Origin: Erysipelotrichaceae bacterium UBA6182
Lineage (GTDB): Bacteria > Bacillota_I > Bacilli_A > Erysipelotrichales > Erysipelotrichaceae
Length of the DNA: 6,204 nucleotides
NCBI GenBank assembly: GCA_002422065.1
Contig: DITO01000288.1
Span: 1-6,204, forward strand
Direction of reading: 5' to 3'
Under the pieces are notes generated by a model. The model saw nothing but the letters and a program-made list of their open reading frames with translations. It was not told the origin of the DNA and made no database searches. Made by a program: the position numbers and the translations under genes. Positions 1-5,398 of this stretch are shown piece after piece. Position 1 is the stretch's first letter. Each line of letters begins with the position of its first letter.

Positions 1-2
1 CC

Positions 3-1388
3 ACCAATGACATTCAACAACTTCAAGGTACAGTCAATGTGCTTCTTCGAATGATCATTTTGGCACCGTTTTTAGCGGTCGGCGCGATCATATTCTCAGT
101 CCGTGAAAACCCAACCTTATCGATGTTATTGATTGTATCGATTGTGAGTCTGCTCGTCATGATCGTGATCATTTTCTCGATCACGCTTCCAAGATTCCAA
201 ATCATGCAAAAGTTAGTCGACAGACTGAACTTAGTCATCCGTGAAAATTTATCAGGTCTCAGAGTTGTTCGTGCTTACAATACCCAAAGCTATCAGGCAG
301 GGAGAATCGACGAAGCCTCCAAAGAATCAATGAGACTGAATATCTTTGTGAACCGTATCAACAGTCTGATGTGGCCTGTCATGGGTCTCATCATGGGTGC
401 GACATCGCTTGCAATCGTTTATTTAGGTTCTACTTATTTCATTGGTGTCGTTGACGGATTCAATCCGGGCTCGATGATGGCACTCCTCCAATATTCGATG
501 CGCGCCATCATGGCCTTCATGTTCATGACGATGATTTTCATCATGGTCCCACGTGCTGCGATTTCCGCAAGACGTATCATGGAAGTCTTGGAAACCGAAG
601 TCGAAATCAATGATCCTGAAGTTGAAGCTGAATTACCTGAAACATTCAAAGGCGAAGTCACCTTTGAAGACGTTTGTTTCCAGTATCCGGGTGCTAACGC
701 TCCAGTGCTGTCCCACATCAACTTTACAGCAAAAGCAGGCCAGACGACCGCATTCATCGGTTCTACAGGGTCTGGTAAGTCAACGCTCATCAATTTAATC
801 CCAAGATTCTATGAAAGAACATGTGGACGGATCTTAGTCGATGGTATCGACATCAAAGACATGAAACAAGAGACACTGCATCAACTGATTGGCTATGTGC
901 CTCAGAAGGGTGTGCTCTTTGGTGGAACGATCAAAGATAACATCTTATTTGGTCAAGATCATGATGATCTAGAACTCATGGAAAAAGCTGCTGAAATCGC
1001 TCAAGCGAGCGAATTCATCAACTCGAATGAAAAGAAATTTGATTATGAGATTGCCCAAGGTGGCACGAATGTCTCAGGCGGACAACGCCAGAGATTATCC
1101 ATTGCAAGAGCGATTGCAAAACGCCCCTTGATTTATATCTTTGACGATTCATTTTCAGCACTCGATTACAAGACCGATCAGAAATTAAGAAAGATGCTGA
1201 ATGCTGAAATCAATGCGACGAAACTGATCGTCGCACAACGCATCAACACGATTCGTCATGCGGACCGAATTGTTGTCCTTGATCAAGGCACCATCGTTGG
1301 CCTTGGCACACATGAAGAACTCATGAAGACCTGCTCAGTCTACAATGAAATTGCCTCCTCACAATTATCGAAGGAGGAATTATCATGA
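3..1388 (+). CDS. ABC exporter half-transporter, degenerate-site subunit (TM287/BmrC-like), 5' truncated by window edge
   Basis: This is the C-terminal 461 residues of a membrane-spanning ABC exporter subunit. The reading frame is open from base 3 and reads TNDIQQLQGTVN before the GTG at 39, a normal transporter coupling region, so the real start lies upstream and about 110-130 residues are missing. Four membrane segments are visible (TM3-TM6, nt 51-550), then a nucleotide-binding domain: A-loop Tyr in FQYPG, Walker A GSTGSGKST (nt 759-785), Q-loop Gln (903-905), signature VSGGQ (1071-1085), Walker B ending IFDD (1137-1148) and D-loop SALD. The catalytic Glu is Asp (1146-1148) and the H-loop His is Gln (1236-1238, VAQRINT). 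Known heterodimeric exporters carry these changes in one subunit, so I infer this is the hydrolysis-impaired partner of the next gene. The TGA stop overlaps that gene's ATG. The substrate is unknown; drugs, lipids or peptides are all possible. Confidence 0.95.
   Translation, partial: TNDIQQLQGTVNVLLRMIILAPFLAVGAIIFSVRENPTLSMLLIVSIVSLLVMIVIIFSITLPRFQIMQKLVDRLNLVIRENLSGLRVVRAYNTQSYQAGRIDEASKESMRLNIFVNRINSLMWPVMGLIMGATSLAIVYLGSTYFIGVVDGFNPGSMMALLQYSMRAIMAFMFMTMIFIMVPRAAISARRIMEVLETEVEINDPEVEAELPETFKGEVTFEDVCFQYPGANAPVLSHINFTAKAGQTTAFIGSTGSGKSTLINLIPRFYERTCGRILVDGIDIKDMKQETLHQLIGYVPQKGVLFGGTIKDNILFGQDHDDLELMEKAAEIAQASEFINSNEKKFDYEIAQGGTNVSGGQRQRLSIARAIAKRPLIYIFDDSFSALDYKTDQKLRKMLNAEINATKLIVAQRINTIRHADRIVVLDQGTIVGLGTHEELMKTCSVYNEIASSQLSKEELS
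1371..1377 (+). promoter_or_regulatory. Ribosome binding site of the second exporter gene
   Basis: AAGGAGG lies 7 nt before the ATG at 1385. It sits inside the last codons of the upstream subunit, whose stop overlaps that start as ATGA. This near-perfect Shine-Dalgarno sequence plus overlap implies translational coupling, which suits two subunits needed in equal amounts. Confidence 0.9.
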
Positions 1389-3283
1389 ACCAACATCAAC
1401 AAGCTCAAGCGAAAAAAGACCAGAATGCACCACGCCAGATGATGGGTGGCGGTCGTCATGGCGGGATGAACTTTGAAAAGCCCAAGGATTTCAAGGGCAC
1501 GATGAAGAAGTTGCTCACCTATTTAAAGCCTTATAATCTGAAGATCATGATTTCAGGTGTGATGGCAATCATCGCAGCACTGTTATCGGTATTATCGCCT
1601 TGGTTGTTAGGTCTAATCACTTCAGAAGTTGCAGAAGCCTATCAGGCAGGACTCTTTGCAGGCGGATTTCCGATGATCAGCATTCCTGTGTTAGGATACG
1701 GATTATCAATTGGTGAAGTTGCGCTCTTGATTCTTGCAACTTATATCTTATCTGCATTCTTTAACTATTTCCAATCCTTCATGCTGATTGGCATGACGCA
1801 ACATCTGACCTATTCGATGAGAAGAGAACTCTCTGCGAAATTGAATACGTTACCCTTACAGTTTTTCGATAGAGAACAGTTTGGTGATATCTTAGGCAGA
1901 ATCACGAATGACGTTGAAACGATCAACGGTACCCTCACTCAAAGTATTTCTGAAATTTTCAGATCGATTGCCTTAATCATTGGGATCTTCGGCATGATGA
2001 TTGTCTTGTCACCGATCTTGACAGTGGTTGTCTTCTTCACCACAGCAATGGCACTCTATTCAGCAAGCAAGTTCGTGAAACTTTCTCAAGGCTATTTCAG
2101 AAGCCAAGCCAGAAGTAGCGGTATGCTCAATGGTCACATCGAAGAAACTTATAGTGGGCACACCGTCGTCAAAGTCTTCAATCATCAAAAAGCATCCTAT
2201 GAAAGATTCAGCCAGATCAACAATGACTTATATGGCAGTGCTGTGAAAAGCCAGTTCATTTCAGGCATCATGATGCCAGTCCAGTTTTTCTTTGGTAACT
2301 TGGCTTATATCGGTATCGCTGTGATTGGTGCATTCTTGGTCTTATCGAATAATCCACTGATTGCAATTCAAGTCGGTATCATCTTAACGTTCATTCAGTA
2401 CACGCGTCAGATTAACCAACCGATCCAACAAATCGGATCCATCGCAAATGTCCTTCAATCGACTGCAGCAGCATCCGAACGTATCTTCAATATGCTCGCA
2501 CAATCAGATGAATCACCGGACAGAAGCGAACTGAAGACCTTGAACAAGGTTTCAGGTCATGTCGTGTTCAAAGATGTCTATTTCGGATACAATCCGGAAA
2601 CCGATGTCATCAAAGGATTCTCAGCAGAAATCAAGCCAGGACAGAAAGTCGCGATTGTCGGACCGACTGGAGCAGGCAAGACAACAATTGTTAATCTACT
2701 CATGAGATTTTATGAAATCAAGCGCGGTTCGATTGAAATCGACGGTGTCGATATCAGAAATATGTCCAGAAGAGATGTCAGAGCACTCTTTGGTATGGTA
2801 TTACAGGATACATGGCTCTTTGATGGATCGGTCTATGATAACATCACTTACGGCTCACAAGATAAAGACATGGATGACATCATCAAAGCAGCAAAACTTG
2901 CACAGACACATCACTTCATTGAAAGTCTACCGGAAGGTTATCAGTTCGGGTTAGGCGAAAATGGTCAAAACATCAGCCAAGGTCAAAGACAGCTCTTAAC
3001 GATTTCTAGAGCGATGCTCGCCAATCGTCCGATGCTCATTTTAGATGAAGCGACATCATCGGTTGATACCAGAACCGAAGTCCTCATTCAACGTGCCATG
3101 GAGGCACTCATGAAAGATCGAACCAGTTTTGTCATCGCTCATCGTCTATCGACGATCAAGGATGCTGACGTGATCTTCGTCATGAATGATGGCAATATCA
3201 CAGAACAAGGCAATCACGAAGACTTACTTGCAAGAAACGGATTCTATTCCAAACTGTATTATAGTCAATTTGATGCCAGTTAA
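1385..3283 (+). CDS. ABC exporter half-transporter, catalytic subunit (TM288/BmrD-like)
   Basis: This is a complete 632-residue ABC exporter half-transporter and the partner of the upstream gene. A Gln/Gly/His-rich cytoplasmic tail (residues 1-30) precedes FEKPKDFKGT-like sequence and six membrane segments (about 53-75, 113-135, 190-208, 210-228, 293-318, 323-340). The nucleotide-binding domain has A-loop Tyr402, Walker A GPTGAGKTT (426-434), Q-loop Gln474, signature ISQGQ (530-534), Walker B LILDE with catalytic Glu555, D-loop SSVD (558-561) and H-loop His586. The ATPase residues are canonical, but the signature has SQGQ instead of SGGQ. In a head-to-tail dimer its Walker motifs would face the partner's intact SGGQ (active site), while its SQGQ would face the partner's Asp-containing site (degenerate). 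This matches TM287/288-type exporters. The start is fixed by the RBS at 1371-1377. Export substrate is not deducible. Confidence 0.96.
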   Translation: MNQHQQAQAKKDQNAPRQMMGGGRHGGMNFEKPKDFKGTMKKLLTYLKPYNLKIMISGVMAIIAALLSVLSPWLLGLITSEVAEAYQAGLFAGGFPMISIPVLGYGLSIGEVALLILATYILSAFFNYFQSFMLIGMTQHLTYSMRRELSAKLNTLPLQFFDREQFGDILGRITNDVETINGTLTQSISEIFRSIALIIGIFGMMIVLSPILTVVVFFTTAMALYSASKFVKLSQGYFRSQARSSGMLNGHIEETYSGHTVVKVFNHQKASYERFSQINNDLYGSAVKSQFISGIMMPVQFFFGNLAYIGIAVIGAFLVLSNNPLIAIQVGIILTFIQYTRQINQPIQQIGSIANVLQSTAAASERIFNMLAQSDESPDRSELKTLNKVSGHVVFKDVYFGYNPETDVIKGFSAEIKPGQKVAIVGPTGAGKTTIVNLLMRFYEIKRGSIEIDGVDIRNMSRRDVRALFGMVLQDTWLFDGSVYDNITYGSQDKDMDDIIKAAKLAQTHHFIESLPEGYQFGLGENGQNISQGQRQLLTISRAMLANRPMLILDEATSSVDTRTEVLIQRAMEALMKDRTSFVIAHRLSTIKDADVIFVMNDGNITEQGNHEDLLARNGFYSKLYYSQFDAS

Positions 3284-3286
3284 CGC

Positions 3287-3315
3287 TTTACATTCGGCAG
3301 TGATTACGATATAAT
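3287..3315 (+). promoter_or_regulatory. SigA-type promoter of tRNA-Arg
   Basis: The -35 box TTTACA (3287-3292) and consensus -10 box TATAAT (3310-3315) are 17 bp apart, the optimal spacing. Transcription should begin near 3322, giving about a 10-nt leader before the tRNA. The promoter begins only 3 bp after the exporter stop codon. Confidence 0.88.
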
Positions 3316-3327
3316 AGTCATTGCCGA
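3294..3327. repeat. Interrupted dyad around the tRNA promoter -10 box
   Basis: TCGGCAGTGA (3294-3303) and TCATTGCCGA (3318-3327) are inverted repeats, pairing over 10 bp with one G-U, and they enclose 14 nt containing the TATAAT box. In RNA read through from the exporter genes this would form a stable hairpin. RNA started from the tRNA promoter itself (about 3322) would contain only the right arm. There is no U-tract after it, so it is not a standard terminator. Confidence 0.7.
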
Positions 3328-3332
3328 TTATT

Positions 3333-3409
<77 letters not shown>

Positions 3410-3422
3410 TTTAGGATTTAAT

Positions 3423-3457
3423 GGAATCATCTGTGGATGGTTCCTTTATTTTTATTT
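3423..3457 (+). terminator. Intrinsic terminator of tRNA-Arg
   Basis: GGAATCATC and GATGGTTCC form a 9-bp stem with one G-U pair around a TGTG loop (3423-3444), followed directly by the T-rich run TTTATTTTTATTT. No terminator is visible between the exporter stop and the tRNA promoter, so this one probably ends exporter transcripts too. Confidence 0.85.
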
Positions 3458-3505
3458 ATAATCAAGGGTATTTTGAGAGTTAGAATGTCATTGTCAATAC
3501 CATAT

Positions 3506-3565
3506 AAAAAACGCAGGTTTGATACAATTTGCATCAGGTCTTTTTTTATGTAGAAAGGGCGTTTT
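3506..3565 (+). terminator. Weak hairpin with T7 tract, enclosed by an AAAACGC/GCGTTTT inverted repeat
   Basis: GGTTTGAT (3516-3523) can pair with ATCAGGTC (3533-3540), 8 bp with three G-U pairs, and TTTTTTT follows at 3541-3547. This has the shape of a weak Rho-independent terminator. An outer inverted repeat, AAAACGC (3508-3514) and GCGTTTT (3559-3565), encloses the whole structure. No gene lies immediately before it, so it may be left from a lost gene or act as a second stop after the tRNA. Confidence 0.4.
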
Positions 3566-3583
3566 CTCCCTATCTGCCATTTT

Positions 3584-3624
3584 CCATGAAACATGAAACT
3601 GTCAAAAATTAAGCTTTTTCATGG
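3584..3624. repeat. Inverted repeat CCATGAAA / TTTCATGG
   Basis: CCATGAAA (3584-3591) and TTTCATGG (3617-3624) are perfect 8-bp inverted repeats separated by 25 AT-rich bases that include AAGCTT. The left arm is followed by a partial copy, CATGAAA (3592-3598). It lies in the gene-free stretch before the decayed coding sequence. It could be a protein-binding site, an end of a lost element, or chance in AT-rich DNA. Confidence 0.4.
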
Positions 3625-3674
3625 TTTGCTAGAAATTCACTTGTAACCATTTACACGATTACAAAATATTGAGC

Positions 3675-4174
3675 ATGAATTATCACTTTTTATTTTTGAC
3701 TTTTTGTTATCAGTTCAAAAACTTAACACAAGATAATGCTGTTAGCACTCTTAAAGAGTTAGCTGAAAGTGGCAGATGCTCCATACCACAATACGATATT
3801 CCTGAAGAGCAAGTGATTAATGATGGTGAATACTAGTGGTCATACTCCTGTTATGTTAGAAGTATGTCCATTACAAAAGCAGCACACTCTAAGTCGAAGA
3901 AAGGTGCTAAGAAAATACGCTGGTTATCTTGTTTTGTGTGACTATTTTGGTATAGAACCACATGAAGAATAGTTTGATCAGATAAATGCCTTAATGGGTA
4001 CTTTGATTAACATGATATGCTGTTTAGCAATTATTAGAATGCTTCCCAAATAACACTAGGTTATGGTGATGTTCCGCATACAAGTACGTGAATGGATACG
4101 TTTAAAAACGATTGAAAAAAGTTCGCAACGAAATAGCTCATAACACAAAACTATGGGCTATTTTTCTTAATTAG
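3675..4174 (+). pseudogene. Probable decayed coding sequence in three frames, ending with a HEPN-like RNEIAH motif
   Basis: No intact gene is present here, but protein-like pieces follow each other on the plus strand. Piece 1 is an ATG-started frame at 3675-3836 (53 aa) containing TLKELAESGRCSIPQYDIPE and ending in TAG. Piece 2, one frame over, runs 3820-3972 (50 aa, with RKVLRKYAGYLVLCDYFGIE) and continues past an in-frame TAG to 4053 (FDQINALMGTLINM). Piece 3 returns to the first frame at 4044-4115 (ITLGYGDVPHTST, a TGA, then MDTFKND and TGA). Piece 4, shifted at an A5 run (4104-4108), runs 4106-4174 with LKKVRNEIAHN and ends in TAG. R-N-x3-H (Arg 4124-4126, Asn, His 4139-4141) fits the HEPN RNase motif (R, polar residue, then His). 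I do not recognise the rest. No good ribosome site precedes 3675. The pieces could instead be chance ORFs; the motif is short. Confidence 0.35.
4131..4170 (+). terminator. Strong intrinsic terminator
   Basis: AAATAGCTCATA (4131-4142) pairs with TATGGGCTATTT (4152-4163) over 12 bp with one G-U pair, around a 9-nt loop, and the run TTTTTCTTAATT begins within the stem's 3' arm. On the minus strand the sequence after the hairpin is not T-rich, so it works for plus-strand transcription. It overlaps the last codons of the HEPN-like piece and insulates the downstream cluster from transcription arriving from the left. Confidence 0.75.
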
Positions 4175-4264
4175 TAAAAGTTTATATTGGTTTATCATAA
4201 GAACTATAAAAAAACATAAAAAGGAAATTATACTAGCTAAGAATACCCTTAAATAGAGATTAAA

Positions 4265-4280
4265 TCGCAATAAGTTGCGA
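4265..4280. promoter_or_regulatory. 16-bp palindrome, candidate operator
   Basis: TCGCAA and TTGCGA are perfect 6-bp inverted repeats separated by TAAG. The site lies 21 bp before the TATAAT box and 82 bp before the regulator gene. Its size and place are those expected of an operator for a dimeric Cro/XRE-type protein, so autoregulation by the next gene is my inference. Confidence 0.45.
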
Positions 4281-4301
4281 AATATTCGTGTTCTCATATT
4301 G

Positions 4302-4307
4302 TATAAT
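4302..4307 (+). promoter_or_regulatory. Candidate -10 box for the regulator-zinc ribbon-SPFH operon
   Basis: A consensus TATAAT lies 55 bp before the regulator start. There is no good -35 box at 16-18 bp; the nearest candidate, TTGCGA (4275-4280, the right palindrome arm), is 21 bp away. A TG dinucleotide directly precedes the box but lacks the one-base gap of a true extended -10. The start would be near 4314. Plausible but incomplete. Confidence 0.45.
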
Positions 4308-4362
4308 CAATTATTACGTGCTATCATTTAGGTAATAGACTATAGAAAGGTAAAGCGATAAT

Positions 4363-4590
4363 ATGGATATCAGTTATAAAAAACTGTGGATTGTTCTAAT
4401 TGAAAAAGATATTACGCCAGCAAATTTACGAAGAGATCTGAATATTGCAACTGGTACAATGACTAAACTTAGAAGAAACGAAGAAGTCGCCCTTTCTGTC
4501 TTGTTGAGGATTTGTGAATATCTCAATTGCAATATTGGAGACATTTGTGATGCTGTAAAAATTGACAATAATGAGCTTAATAAGGGGTGA
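4363..4590 (+). CDS. Small XRE/Cro-type helix-turn-helix regulator (HTH_26-like)
   Basis: This 75-residue protein is essentially one DNA-binding domain. Helix 1 covers about residues 4-14, and TPANLRRDLNIATGTMTKLR (18-37) reads as the scanning helix, turn and recognition helix. VALSVLLRICEYLNCNIGDI (42-61) is the typical C-terminal part of this family, where the LxxIxxxLxCxxxDI pattern is characteristic. There is no sensor or oligomerisation domain. The ATG is preceded by AGAAAGG (4344-4350) at 12 nt, slightly long. It stands first in a cluster with a palindrome and -10 box upstream, and its TGA lies within the ribosome site of the next gene, 4 bp before that start. Probable role: autoregulated local repressor of this cluster. 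Family assignment is firm; target and signal are inferred or unknown. Confidence 0.9.
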   Translation: MDISYKKLWIVLIEKDITPANLRRDLNIATGTMTKLRRNEEVALSVLLRICEYLNCNIGDICDAVKIDNNELNKG

Positions 4591-4594
4591 TGGT

Positions 4595-5347
4595 ATGTTC
4601 TGTTCGTATTGTGGCAAACAATTAGAAGATGGGTCAAAGTTTTGTAATAGTTGTGGCAGTCAAGTTGGAAGTAGTGAACAAACCACCTCTGATTCAAAAA
4701 GAAAAATAATCTTTGATGGAAAAATTCATAAATGCCCAAATTGTGGATCTCGTTTAGATTCGTTTGAACACAAGTGTAAAGATTGCGGTTATGAATTAAG
4801 AGGTTCAAATGTTACTAACGTGGTTAAAGAGTTTGCTGATAAATTAGATAAAACTGATACGGTTGCTAAAAAAAATGAATTGATTAGTAACTTTTATATT
4901 CCCAATACAAAGGAAGACATTTATGAGTTTTTCATCTTGGCTACATCCAATTTGACAACTGATTTTAAATGTGAGGAAGCATGGAAGTCTAAACTAGAAC
5001 AAACATATCATAAAGCAAAACTATCTTTTGGTAAAACTTCTGAGTTTGAATACATAGATAAAATATATACTAAAACAATGAAAGACTATAAAAGTAAATC
5101 CCTTAATCGCAGTTTAAAAAAGGGATGGAAGTATTTCTTAGGAGCTTTAATAGTTGTAATTGGTATTGCTCTAATAATTTTTGGTTTTTTCAAGGGATCA
5201 GAATCTGGGGATGAAGATTCTCCATTCTACGTGGTTGGTATTATTGGTTTAATGTTATCAATAACTGGTCCAGTATTGTTTATAAAGAGTTCACAAAATA
5301 AAAATTCTTCTAACTCTGAAAACGAGGAAGATGAAGAAGAATACTGA
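4595..5347 (+). CDS. Double zinc-ribbon protein with two C-terminal membrane segments
   Basis: This 250-residue protein begins with two zinc ribbons. The first is CxxCG at Cys3/Cys6 with Cys17/Cys20 (FCSYCGKQL, FCNSCG); the second is Cys47/Cys50 with Cys61/Cys64 (KCPNCGSRL, CKDCGYEL). A charged linker (70-178) follows, predicted mostly helical. Then come two hydrophobic segments, 181-199 and 212-230, joined by the short acidic loop SESGDEDSP, and a very acidic tail (EENEEDEEEY-like, 242-250). The ATG at 4595 is chosen because AAGGGG (4582-4587) sits 7 nt before it and the family begins with a ribbon right at Met; upstream TTG 4562 has no such support. Zinc-ribbon membrane proteins beside SPFH proteins occur in the B. 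subtilis ydjGHI set, where they help tether PspA to the membrane. A similar adaptor role is inferred. No enzymatic motif is seen. Confidence 0.9.
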   Translation: MFCSYCGKQLEDGSKFCNSCGSQVGSSEQTTSDSKRKIIFDGKIHKCPNCGSRLDSFEHKCKDCGYELRGSNVTNVVKEFADKLDKTDTVAKKNELISNFYIPNTKEDIYEFFILATSNLTTDFKCEEAWKSKLEQTYHKAKLSFGKTSEFEYIDKIYTKTMKDYKSKSLNRSLKKGWKYFLGALIVVIGIALIIFGFFKGSESGDEDSPFYVVGIIGLMLSITGPVLFIKSSQNKNSSNSENEEDEEEY

Positions 5348-5385
5348 TGCAGTAGAAAAATAGATCAACAAATCATAATAAGAAT

Positions 5386-5390
5386 GGAGA
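5386..5390 (+). promoter_or_regulatory. Ribosome binding site of the SPFH gene
   Basis: GGAGA lies 8 nt before the ATG at 5399 and decides this start. The 51-nt gap after the zinc-ribbon stop has no clear terminator or promoter (only a weak CATAAT at 5374-5379), so co-transcription with the two upstream genes is likely. Confidence 0.75.
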
Positions 5391-5398
5391 ACTTACAC

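Larger units (their letters stand above)
3458..4264. other. Gene-free, AT-rich stretch between the tRNA terminator and the regulator promoter
   Basis: Neither strand carries an intact gene that I can support over about 800 bases. The stretch holds a weak hairpin terminator, an 8-bp inverted repeat, the broken coding remnant at 3675-4174 and the strong terminator at 4131-4170. From 4175 to 4264 I see only A/T-rich sequence, with an unused AAAAAGGA at about 4217-4224 that precedes no usable start codon. I find no transposase fragment, no CRISPR repeats, and no copy of the tRNA 3' end. This is the usual look of decayed accessory DNA beside a tRNA. Confidence 0.6.

Noticed and set aside
39..41. 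GTG at 39 as the start of the first exporter gene
   Set aside because: The frame stays open to the left edge and encodes normal transporter sequence (TNDIQQLQ), and TM1-TM2 are missing, so the gene begins outside the window.
434..793. Minus-strand open frame of 119 codons inside the first exporter gene
   Set aside because: It lies opposite a well-recognised nucleotide-binding domain, has no ribosome site and no recognisable product.
3457..3462. TATAAT just after the tRNA terminator as a promoter
   Set aside because: No -35 box at suitable spacing (TGGATG only) and no gene downstream; it arises from the T/A-rich terminator tail.
3834..3836. Recoding of TAG (readthrough) to join pieces of the broken gene
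   Set aside because: Several further stops and frame changes would also have to be bypassed, and there is no recoding structure; decay is simpler.
3458..4361. CRISPR array or insertion sequence in the gene-free stretch
   Set aside because: No regularly spaced direct repeats, no transposase sequence and no paired terminal repeats with target duplication.
4562..4594. TTG start extending the zinc-ribbon protein by 11 residues
   Set aside because: The ATG at 4595 has an AAGGGG site at ideal spacing and puts the first CxxC at the terminus as usual for this family; the extension only overlaps the regulator gene.
4374..4808. Minus-strand open frame of 144 codons opposite the regulator and zinc ribbons
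   Set aside because: The plus strand carries two clear protein families with ribosome sites; the minus frame shows no domain and no start signal.
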